This document shows positions 34,801 through 46,800 of a stretch of DNA of 64,000 nucleotides, in pieces. The notes under the pieces are model-generated. The model was given only the letters and a program-made list of their open reading frames with translations. It was not told the DNA's origin and ran no database searches. Every line of letters starts with the position of its first letter. Positions within the stretch are counted from its first letter, which is position 1. Made by a program: the position numbers and the translations under genes. Source of the stretch: Zea mays (taxonomy: Eukaryota > Streptophyta > Magnoliopsida > Poales > Poaceae); the NCBI RefSeq assembly GCF_902167145.1, contig NC_050099.1:246462588-246526587 (forward strand), read 5' to 3'.

Positions 34801-37800
34801 TTTGTTGATGGAGATAGCGAGTGGTTTGCTGCACCAACATATAATTATCCTGAATGAAGCGGCCTTTAATAAAAGCACTTTGGTTAGGAGAAACCATATC
34901 ATGAAGTCTTCCAGCCAAACGATTAGCGAGGAGTTTGGTGAGCAATTTTGCAACACTATGAACTAAACTGATAGGTCTGAAATTTTTAACGTGATCGGCC
35001 CCCTCAAACTTTGGGATAAGGGTGATATAAGCAGTGTTAAGGATCTGAAAATTAGCGAACCTTCTGCTCCCAACCGCCGAGAAAACAGCCATAACATCAG
35101 CCTTAATAATCTCCCAGCAGACTCTATAAAATTTGCCTGTGAACCCATCCGGCCCTGGAGCCTTGTCCGAAGGAAGGTGTAAAATTGTGTCCCATACCTC
35201 CTTCTCAGTGAATGGTGCATCTAAGGCTGACAGATCATGACAAGGAATTCCCAAACTTTCCAGAGAGATAGTTTGCTCTCTATCGCTGCATTGTCCCAAA
35301 AGATTGCCATAGAATTCGTTGACCAGATCAGCTTTGGCATCATGGCTGGTAAGGACAGCACCATTAGAGACCAATTTAGGAACAAAATTCTTCTTCTTGC
35401 GGAATCTTGAATGCATATGGAATAATTTAGTATTGGCATCACCCTCACGCAGCCACCCAATTCTGGAACGAAGCCTGGCAATTGTCCTTTGAAGTGAAGA
35501 TAGAGCAAGGGAGTGTTTCTTAAGGCTTGAGAGAAACCATAGTTCAGCTGGGGATAGACCACGACTGTCTTGAGCAATTTCCAACTGGTGCAGAGAATGA
35601 GCTTGATCTCCATGTTCTTAGTTGTTCAGTTCATCCTTTTGGGTTGGGTATTTTTGAGATGGGAAGCCTTTTTTAAAAGGATAGACTGCTTTCTAGAGAT
35701 ATTTACAATATATAAGTAATAGTTCGATTCATCCGCCAAGATAGGGCTTAAAATTTCAGAGAAATCGTTTATTCAAGTAAAGGTTGGATCTTGTTGGGAT
35801 TTCCGGTCACCCACATGAACGACATGTGTATATACCAGGTGGTGGCCTCATTTGGCAAGCTTTTGAGGTGGCACAACAGTCCAAGGATCAAAACCTATGT
35901 GTTGGTCAAATGCCTATACATCTCTGCTATGGAGGTCCCCCAGAAGTGCCTTGCTCTCTTTTGGTGATGACAACACGGGAAGGGTGTGTTCTTGATCCAT
36001 CCCTAACTATATCCTGACTCCAGATGATGATTGGCATATGGGGAACAATGATGCAATTGCGATCACATGGAAGACAACATCCCCCAATGGCAATCCTCAC
36101 CCTTCCCCGAAGACGACAACGATGAAGATTTTCTGCAGGCTGAGAGGGACTTCATGGAAAATTTGGTCAATCAGAATCTAGGCGGTATTCAAGAAGCCCA
36201 GGGTATCCAAGAAGCACAAGGCGACCCTATTTGGGAAAATGCTGCACTTAATTTGGGTCTAGCTAATGGTTGGCCTGCCTGGCCTCAGCAGCCACACCCT
36301 GCTCCTCTTCAGCATGTCGTGCTAGTCATTCATGATCAGTTGGTGCTTGACCCGGAGGATAGGGTGATTGAGGAGGATTCTAGTTCCTTGTCCAGTGGCA
36401 TTGTTGTCAGTAGGGGAATTCTGAACCGCTTTCCCTTTAGACAGGCAGGAGATTTCCTCAAGTTTCATTCTCCTGAAATGCCTGATTGGATTGCTCCTTT
36501 TGTGTCTGATGGCCTCCGAAGGATCATCTTTGCAGGCTTACCACACTTTCAGCCCTTGGCCTGGTGGGGTAATGCTGGCAATGAAGCTGAACCCATAGTT
36601 GCTCTCATTTCCCAGTCTGAATCCAGCGGCAATCCTGATTTTGGCCAGCTCAGCAATTTGGTATGGAACAAGCAGGAGCTCATCAAGCAGAACCAGGTCA
36701 TTTCTAAAGTCTACCAGAGGCAGGTGAATAGATAGTCTAAAATCAGCAAGAAAAACAGTCGTGCAACAAGGAAAAGAGTGGTAATGCAGCTTTAGCCACC
36801 GCAATTGAGGAGAAGCGAAAGAATCAACGCTAGAAACAAGGGCCTCAAGGTCTCCGTCGACCTCGGTTCTTCATCTCAATCCTCTGAGGTACCTTCCCAG
36901 CATGATTGCTCTCTTATGCTGGGAAATCCTCATACCTCCAATATTTTCCCTGGACCTGTCAAATTTCCATCCTTACAAAATCTCTTAGATTGTGATGGAA
37001 TCTACCCGGAAATTGCTGCTTCCACCTTGCAGAAGGTGGCTGTTGATAGATGCGGTGTGCCCCCTGTGGAGGCGGCCGTGGAGGTGCTGCATCGTCCAGG
37101 ACCAGGTGAGGAGGACAACACCCTTGCTGCAAGGCTTCTCGAGTGATCATGATGAACAAAAGACTTTTGAAGTGTGTTGTGGGAAGGACAATTTCCTTCT
37201 TTTGTGTTCGGAACCCGTTGCTGTTAAATGACACCTTATTCTGCCCTTATGTGGCTTGGAATGCTTGCCTGATGCTACTTCTTGCTATGCCACTAGTGCA
37301 TTATTTGTTCGTTTCTTTGGCTTGGCCCGTTGGTTGGGTCTTGACGAAGCTTGTGCCTCTTTTGTGCCTTTTACTTATGCTCTTCGTTGGGATTTACTTA
37401 TTTACTTTCGAGGGATATCTCTCATGTTAGCGTTATGGACCTGTGGTCCTTGCACTTTCCAGCTTCGCCTTGCCCCGATATCTGGTTTAAATGAATAACA
37501 ATCACATGAATTGGAATGTCCTTAATTGGAATATAAGAGGGCTGAATGATGACAACAAATGTTTCGCGGTTAGACAAAAAATTGAGGAGAGTTGTTGTAG
37601 CGTTTTCTGTATTCAAGAAACAAAATTGGAGACCGTCACTGCTTTGCACCTAAAAAAGCTTGCCCCCAAGCGTTTCAGCAACTTTGCTTTCAGCCCCTCT
37701 ATAGGGGCATCTGGTGGCATTCTCATTGGCTGGAATGAGTCCCTGTTTCAAGGAACGATTCGTGAGATCAATGCCTTTTCTGTTACTGTGGAATTTCTCT

Positions 37801-40800
37801 CTCGTTTGTCGGCTGAAGGCTGGATCCTCTTTGCTATCTATGGTCCCTGTCACGGTCCTGATCGTGTGGTCTTCATCAGGTGGTTGAGCAACCTGTGTAT
37901 TTCCCCGGGGGATAACTGTATGTTGATTGGCGATTTTAACTTCTTCCGTTTGGCCGATGATAGAAACAAGCTAGGTGGAAATGTGTCAGACATGACTCTT
38001 TAACTCAATTATCAGCAGTCTTGGAATCATTGAAATCCCTCTAAAGGGCAGAAGATACACTTGGAGCAATATGCAGTCGGACCCCTTTTTTTTTTTTTCT
38101 CGAACACGCAGGAGAGCTGCGTATCATTTCATTAAAAGAGCAGTCGGACCCCTTGTTGGTTCAACTTGATTGGTGTTTCACTTCTATCAACTGGATCTCC
38201 AACTACCCCAATACCTTGCTTATTCCCTTGGCTAAGACCACCTCTTACCACATCCCGTGTGGCACAAATTGATACTTCCATTCCTAAAGCTAATTGCTTC
38301 CACTTTGAAAATTACTGGACTGAGCTGCCAGGTTTTTTGGAAGTGGTTCAAAATGCTTGAAACAAGATAGTAAGATCCTCCTCCAGTTCAATGAGAATTG
38401 TGGCTAAGCTAAAAAATGTTAGATATGATCTAAAAAAATGGAGTAGGAACTCTTCCAATCTTTCTCGTCTCATAGTAAATTGCAATGAAGTTATCCTTAT
38501 TTTGTACAAGCTAGAGGAGCAAAGACCTCTTTTTATTCAGGAGAAAAATATGAGAAAGATCATCAAAATTCATTTGGCTAAACTTCTAAAGTACAAAAAC
38601 AACTATTGGAGACAAAGATATACCGAGAGATGGGTGGTTCTTGGTGATGAATGCACTAAGTTTTTTCATGCTGCCGCCACAAATAGATTTAGACATAATG
38701 TGACCAGTTCTTTAACAAAAGATGATGACATTAGCTTGTATTGGCATGAAGAAAAAGCTGCTTGTCTTTGGAAGGCCTTCAAAGAAAGGATGGGAGTTTC
38801 TGACAGCCCTATCATGATTTTCAACCTTGCAGATCTGATTCAACCAGTGGAAGGCTTGCATTCTCTCATTGCGCCTTTCTGTACTGATGAAATTGACAAC
38901 ATCGTGCAGAATATGCCCTCTAACAAGGCTCCTGGCCCGGATGGTTTCAATGGTCGTTTCATGAAGACCTGTTGGAATATCATTAAAAATGATTTCTACA
39001 ACTTGTGCTCATCGGAACCCCCTTATTGCATGGGAGAAGGTAACTCGTTCGAAGAACAAGGGTGGTCTCGGTGTTCTCAACTTGAAGATCTAGAACACAA
39101 TTTCGCTTCTTAAGTTTTTTGCATAAGTTCTATGGCAGGCATGACATCACCTGGGCTGATCTTGTCTGGAACTCATATTATGCCTCAAGCCGGCTCCCTC
39201 ATGCTTCTCAGGTAAAAGGTTCCTTCTGGTGGAAAGACGTGATTAGATTGGTTGACTATTATAGAGGCCACTCTATGTCCTAGGTTGGTGATGGTAGGAC
39301 CATCCTCCTGTGGCACGATGTTTGGAACAACTTCTCCCTCAAATCGGCATTCCCCAGCCTCTTCTCTTTTGCTAGGAGATAAACTGCTCTATGCAAGATT
39401 TTCTCGGTAATGTCTTTGGAAGACAATTTTCACACTCCCCGCTCCCCTCAGGCTACTCAGGAATACCACTTGTTTTGCGGGATTTTTTATCAGATGCAAG
39501 CTACCAGAGCTGGCAAGGACATTTGGATTTATCCGTGAGGTAATGAGTGTTTTAGCTCCTCCAAGTTTTACAAGCTAACTTTCAGATCCATCCAACCCCC
39601 AGCTCCTTTCATCTGGATCTGGCGGTCCAAGGTCTGTAAGAAAGCAAAAGTTTTCGTTTGGTTGGTTTTCTGTGATAGAATCAACTCGAAAAACATCTTA
39701 AGAAAAAAATGCTTTCTGAATGAGGGCAGCGATCTCAACTGTGTTTTCTGTGATCAAGGCTATGAAGAAACAACATATCACCTTTTTGGTTCCCCTTCAG
39801 TACAGAATGCTCGAATTACATTGGAATTCATTGGTGCCACAACCTGGATTATTTTCCCTATGATCGAAGCTGCAAGGGGTGCCTTTGGGCACAACTTCAT
39901 GGATATTCTGGCAGTGGTAGTCTGGTGCATTTGGAAGCAGAGGAATGACTTCATCTTCAGGAACATGACCCCTTCTTTTCTTTCTTGGAACTATTGGATT
40001 GATGTATTGCATAAAGAAGGGGGGTACACATATATATAGAGACTTAACCCTAACCCTAATGGGCCGACAGCCCAATAGTGGTGTCCCCTTCCACACACAT
40101 AGTCTAACAGGAAGGACAACTTCAATGACACGCTGAAGTTGCAAATGCTTAGGTTTAATAGTGTTCAGAGGCTTAGGGTGTCTGTGGCTAAATTCTCGAT
40201 GGCTGGTTTTCAGTTTTTTCTTTTCTTGGTCCATTTATTGTTCCCTTCTTAAGATATCAAAAGAGTGCTAGTAGTTTCTATGACATGATGATGCTTGTGT
40301 TCAACAACCCCGTTTTGAGCATGAGCACCAGGGCAAGAAAGCTGAGCTAGCGTACTCTTTGATGTTAGGAATTGTCGAAAAGTATCAGATAAATATTCAC
40401 CACCAGAATCACATCGAAAATTTTAATCAGCGCAAAGAACTGGGTGTGAACCATGCGAGCAAAAGACTTATAATAGGGAGCAACTCAGATTGACGTTTTA
40501 TGAAATAAATCCAAATATAACAAGAATGATCATCAACAAAAATGACATAATATTTATTACAACCCTTTGAAACAAAAGGAGCTAGACCCCAAGCACTAGA
40601 GTGAACAAGATCAAAAGGTCTAGCAGAATGAGAATCACTAGTATAATAAGGAAGTTGTATTTGTTTTCCAATATGACAACTCTTACAATAAAAGCTAGAC
40701 TCAAAAGGTGTATGACCTAAACAACCCGATTTTATTAAAGTGTACAGACGAGATCACGAGAGCCACACAAATGACCAAGACAATGATGCTATTGGGAAAA

Positions 40801-43800
40801 AGAAGCAACAGAAACCGATGCTGCCGAAAGCACACGTGCCGAAGATGTAGTGGATGAAGGCACAAGGTGTCTAGGATGTAGAGGCGAGGGGCAGTTCTAC
40901 GGTGACGACCAATCCCAGTTACAACCTTTGTGCGACGATCCTAGTATACAAAACAAGATGAGTCATCAAATCGAACAAAGTAATTGTTTTTTTTTTCTCG
41001 AAACACGCAGGAGAGCTGCGTGTAAATTATATTAAGAAAGAGAAAGGTCTGAGAACAGACCAGGGTACAGACGACTCCTTACGGAGGTCGAAAACACAAA
41101 TACAGAAACACACTCATCCCTTATCTATGACACAACAGCAGGCCCTCCTAAACTTAAGGCCATAAGCCCCTAAGCCCTCTAGCCCCGGCCATACCCCACA
41201 GCGTAGCATCCTCATGGATGTGCTGCAGGATATCTCTAGTGCTCGGGGAAGCTCCCTCGAAGACACAAGTGTTTCGATGTTTCCACAGCCACCAAGCCAC
41301 AAGGATTACCAACGTGTTAAAACCTTTTCTCTTCTCTTTAGGAACCTGGCCTTCAGCATTGCTCCACCAATCTTGGAAAATCATGTCCTCAGGCCCAGGT
41401 GCCAGATGTTGCATCCCCACTTTACACCACACCTGCCACCAAATGTTTCTAGAGAACACACAAGAGAGCAAAATATGCTGGATTGTTTCTTCATGTTGAT
41501 CGCAAAAGAGGCAATTGTCATGATGATCCATACCTCGCCGGGCCAATCTGTCAGCCGTCCAACACCGGTTGAGAGAGGCTAGCCAAATGAAGAATTTACA
41601 TTTGGGAGGAGCCCAACTCTTCCAAATTCTTTTAGCCGGCTCAAAGGATGTTGTACCGTTCCAAAAGCTGTTATAAGCCGTCTTAGAGGAATAAAGGCCA
41701 GAGGCGGAAGGTACCCAAATGTGGACATCAGAAACTCCTGTCTGTAAATGAACATCCTGAATTAGATCCCAAACCAGAAGGAACTCCCTGATGACAACAG
41801 CAGTCAGACCCCCAGAGATATCCTGAATCCAACTATTATCAGCAAGAGCCTCCTGCACCGTACGTCCTGTCCTGACCCTACTCGGAATACGACTGAATAG
41901 GTAAGGGGCAAAAAATGCAATAGATTGTCCTTGAATCCATCTATCCATCCAAAAGAGGGTTGTGGCACCATCCCCCACAGAAGAGTGAACCGAGGCCCGA
42001 AAGAGAGCTTCAGCATTTGGATGAACTTTTATGTCAAACTCAGTCCATGGTCTCTCTACCTGTGTTTTTCTGAGCCAGAGCCATCTCACATTAAGAGCCC
42101 AACCAAGGATTTCCAGGTTGTGAATACCCAAGCCGCCGAACTTAAGCGGACGACACACCCTTGTCCATCCAACAGCACAATGGCCTCCCTTGATATCTTT
42201 TCTGCCCTTCCAGAGGAAACCCCTGCGAATCTTGTCAATGGCTTTGATAACCCATTTAGGGCATAGAAGGACAAGAAGATGGTATATAGGAATGGCAGTG
42301 AGGACAGCCTTAACCAAAGTCAGTCTTCCAGCATTGGTGATCAGGGCAGATTTCCACCCTGGCAATTTGTCAGCCACCTTGTCAATAAGCTCTTGAAAAG
42401 CAAACTTTGGAAGCTTCTTTACCGAAAGAGGCAGTCCCAAATATCTACAGGGGAACTGCTGCACATTACAAGGGAAAATCTCCTTGGACATGACAACTTG
42501 CTGCTCATTACAATGTATGGGTGTGATGCTACATTTGTTGATATTTGTGACAAGACCTGTAGCTTCCCCAAAAATCCTTAATATTTCCTTCAGCAAATTG
42601 AGCTCATCAATTTCAGGCTTTAAAAACAGCACCACATCGTCTGCATATAAGGAAATGCGTTGGCCCCTACCGCGCCTTAGAAGAGGTTGCAACAAACCCA
42701 TATCTTGCGCCTTCAGTATCAGCGAGTTGAGGACATCCATAACAATGATAAAGAGCATAGGGGACAGGGGATCCCCCTGCCTAAGGCCTCTTCTGTGATG
42801 AATAATATCTCCAGGCTCACCATTAACCAAGACCCTAGTAGTGGAAGAACTCAGGACCCTTGAGACTATTCCACACCACAGAGGACCAAAACCCAAATGC
42901 CTAAGAACCTCAAAAAGGAAGGTCCAAGAGACCGAGTCAAAAGCCTTTCCAATGTCCAACTTCAATAAGATTCTAGACATTTTTTGCCCATAAATAGCCT
43001 TGGCTGTTTGCTGCACCATGACAAAATTATCATGTATACTTCTACCTTTCACAAACGCACTTTGGTTCACAGAGACCAAGTCAGGGAGCTTAGGAGCAAG
43101 TCTATTAGCCAAAATCTTGGTAACAATTTTTGCAAAACTGTGAATTAGGCTTATTGGCCTGAAATCCTTCACCTCAATGGCCTCACTCTTCTTTGGCAAC
43201 AAAGTAACATAGGCTGAGTTGAGCAGATATAATCTAGAAGCATCCCCCTGCCAAACTTTCATCAAGGCTGCCATAAAATCCATTTTGATGATAGGCCAAA
43301 CCTTTTTATAAAATCGACCTGTGTACCCATCTGGCCCCGGAGCCTTGTCAGAAGGAAGCGACCTGATGGTGTGCCAAACCTCCTCCTCGGTGATCATCTG
43401 CTCAAGTTCTTGGAGGTTCAACGGACATCTATGAAAGGCTTCCAGATTTAGGGCTGAAGCTCTGGGAGGGACCATTCCAAGCAGCGAATTATAAAAATCC
43501 CAAACAGCCTCTTTCTTCTCCTTTTGATCAATGATTAATCTGTTTTGAACCTGGATTTTTCCAATAAAATTCTTCTTTTTCCTATATCTGGCGTGCTGGT
43601 GAAAGTATTTAGTGTTGGCATCACCCTCTTTCATCCACAACAGCCTACTCCTCAAACGGGCTATGGTTCTCTCAAGGGAAACCAGAGCCAAAGAATGATG
43701 TTTTAATCGTTGTCTTAGCCACTCTTCCTGTGGGGATAGAGATCTAGAATCTCTTGCAATTTCCAGCTTATGAAGAATTTCTTTAGCCATCAACATCTGT

Positions 43801-46800
43801 TTTTTTATGTTGCCCACCTTTTTCTGACTCCAGGAATGCAGATGTTTGGACAGCCTCATGAGTTTCCCAGCAAAACGCTGTAGAGGGCAGCAGCCCTCCA
43901 AAGGTTGCAGCCAAGACTGCTGCACTTCATCCATAAAACCCTCCATTCTTGTCCAAAAACTTTCAAAATGAAACCTTCTTTTTCCTTGTACGAGTTCATG
44001 CAAACCAAGCAAAAGGGGACAGTGATCAGAAATCAAGGAAGCTGAGCTTTGAAGGACAGAGTTTGGATATAAGGTTTCCCAATCTGCAGTATGGAACACC
44101 CTGTCCAAACGGACCAGGGTGGGGGAAGATCTCTCATTGGACCAAGTGTATTTCCTTCCAAGTAAAGGCAGCTCCTTCAGATTCAGCTCGTTTAACAGAC
44201 GTCTAAATCTTCCCATCATAGCTCTGTTTAGGTTGCCATTGTTTTTATCTTCAGCTCTGTAAATAAGGTTGAAATCCCCCCCAATCATCCACGGGCCATT
44301 GCACAAATTACGAATCAGTTGCAATTCCTGCAGGAATAGAATCTTGAGGTTATCCAATTGGGGACCATAAACTCCAGTGAGCCACCAGAGGGTGCCATCA
44401 GTGTGCTGGAACTGAGCTGAGACTGAAAAGGTGTCAATTCTATATTGAGTAACCTTGCACGAAGAACTTTTCCAGGCCAATAAAATTCCCCCCCTAGTGC
44501 CAACTGCCGGGAGCGTTACAAATTCATCAAAAACAACTCCCAGGAGAGACGCAACCATGAAACGAGAAATAGAACTCTTCTTTGTTTCTTGCAAACATAC
44601 CACGTCAGGACAAGTATTATTGACCAAAGCACGAACCCCATCCCTTCTGACTTTTCTATTCAAACCTCTAACATTCCAAAAAAGAATTTTTGAAGGACCC
44701 ATAGGAAACAAAGTCATCAAGAACTACATAGCCATGGGAGATGGCTCACAATATATCCTCTGGACCTAGGACAGCAGGCAGCACCTGGACATCCTGGAGA
44801 TGGATATCGACAGGCACTGACCAACCGAACAAAGCAGCCAAGGCTTTAATATGTGATTCAGACAGGGGAGAGTTGAACAGCCTGCCATATTTTTCAAGAG
44901 CTTTATCGCTGAACGCCTCATCCGCATCACCAATATCCATTGTTCTTAATAATTCAAATTGGATCTGCCTGGTTGCGTCATTAGGGGTCCTCTTTCTTGC
45001 CAATCTGCTACTTCGGCGAGGGATAAAATCAGGCGGTAACTGCTTACATCCCCTTCGGAGAGGCACCGGCGGGGGGAGCAGACCATCTGTCTTCTTTGTC
45101 ACCAAGGCAACGAAATCACAAACCAGAGTTGTGTCTTTAACATGATCAGGTTCCACTGAAGTATCTTCCAGTGGGCTAGGCGTCTGCTGTAAGGGATCCC
45201 TCTGCCTTCTTCTGCTGTAAACCTTCAATGTTGGACAGCCCAGACCTGCAGCCACGCACTGGCCTATTTCTTCAGCAGTTCCAGCCAAAGAGGACAGACA
45301 ACGGGGCGAGACTAGCCCGTCAAGGGCCCGTCCCAGCGACTCGTCAGCTTGTCTGTCAGGGAACAGCTCTTCAGCCTCGCACTGGCCTTTTTCTTCAGCA
45401 GTTCCAGCCAAAGAGGACAGACAGCGGGGCGAGACTAGCCCGTCAAGGGCCCGTCCCAGCGACTCATCAGCATGTCTGTCGGGGAACAGCTCTTCAGCTT
45501 CTTTATCTGGCAGCAACTCCTCAGCCAGCAACTCCTCAGCTTGTCTGTCTGGCATACCATCCGGCACACGCACGTCCCCCACATTGAGCTCCGCGCCCTC
45601 AGTGGAAGGGCGCAGCACCGACGGTAGGACCTCTGCCGCTTCGCCCACCGCGCCATTGATAGTCTCCCCAGGCGCGATCACCAGGTCATTGCCAACTCTT
45701 CGGGAGGGCTGCTGCGACCCTAGTCGAGAAAGGGCCGAGCGACGCCCGCCGTCCGAGCCGCGTGACTGACGTGGGGAAGAAGGCCTGAAAGGAAGGCCTC
45801 GGCTGCCACCAGGCTGGTGTCCGCCGCCACCTCCCGGGGTGTGGCCGCCATCGCCATCGGGGGAAGAACCATCACCATCATCCGCAGGGAGGGCGCCATC
45901 TTCAACCGGGACAGGGGTAGCCAATATGTTTAGTTTGTAGGATAAACATCTCTTCACACCAGAGCCAGGACCTTTCTCCATGATAAGGAGATCCATATTA
46001 CGATGAAGCTTCGCCGGATTGATACACCACGCTCTCAACATGAAGGATGAAAAATCCGACTTCAACACGGTCGCCGGGTGTAATTCATCGATAATACAAG
46101 AGTCACGCAGCAGCTGTTCGGCGGTAGCTCTTGACCACGCATGCGCCGGAATACCCCTAATCTCCACATCCAGTAGCACTGGTAAAGATGCCGTAGACGC
46201 ATTCGCACAGCGCGTCCACCTCTTGAACACCAGATCAAACTGGGGACCTCTAAAGATCTTTCCTCCATTGAGCACCCTTGAAACTGTATCTTCATCGGGA
46301 AAAAACACCAAGAAATCTTCCGGCAAGGTCCGATGAATAGACATGTTAGCTCTATTGACGTTGAAACTTTGAGCTATTTCTTCGATGATGTCAACTGCTG
46401 GAACCTCAGGCCTGGTACCAGTAACTGCGACTAACAGGGCCTTCCGCAGCGCAGCCTCTTCCCTTGCCAATTCAGTGGAGAAATCCAGCACGCAAGAAGG
46501 GGTCTCTACGCAAACAACATGTTGCACAGCCCCCTCCGCGCCCAAACCACCAGAGGAGGCAGAAGCAGGGGACCGTGATCGCTGCTCCTGAGTATCGCCA
46601 ACTGCAGCCCGCCGCCGCTTTGCCCTGCGCCTCTTCCTCCTGCCTCCAGCTGCCGGTGGAGTAGACTCTCCGGAGCCTCGTGCCATCAACGGGGGGGAAA
46701 GGAGTTCACCCCCGGTGGCCGGCTGCGACGGAGAAATCCGCCTCCACACCGAATCTCTCCGCCTGAAACCTCCATGCTGAGCAGGATCTTGCATCGCTCC

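Larger units (their letters stand above)
25134..40249 (+). mobile_element. LINE4, a + strand non-LTR element inserted in copia D
   Basis: Flanked by the 11-bp duplication TAAGATATCAA (25123-25133 and 40250-40260), which also rejoins the copia D integrase. It contains ORF1 with a zinc knuckle, endonuclease, part of RT and the C-terminal zinc-binding region. Its 3' end reads ...TTATTGTTCCCTTCTT with no poly-A and without the hairpin seen in the other LINEs, so it is a different lineage. It carries LINE2, LINE3, a 52-bp LINE tail and a 90-bp insertion. The internal RT is partly deleted. Confidence 0.85.

Noticed and set aside
40043..40060. TAACCCTAACCCTAA resembles telomere repeat
   Set aside because: Only two units, not the plant TTTAGGG type, and inside a 90-bp insertion with a 5-bp duplication.
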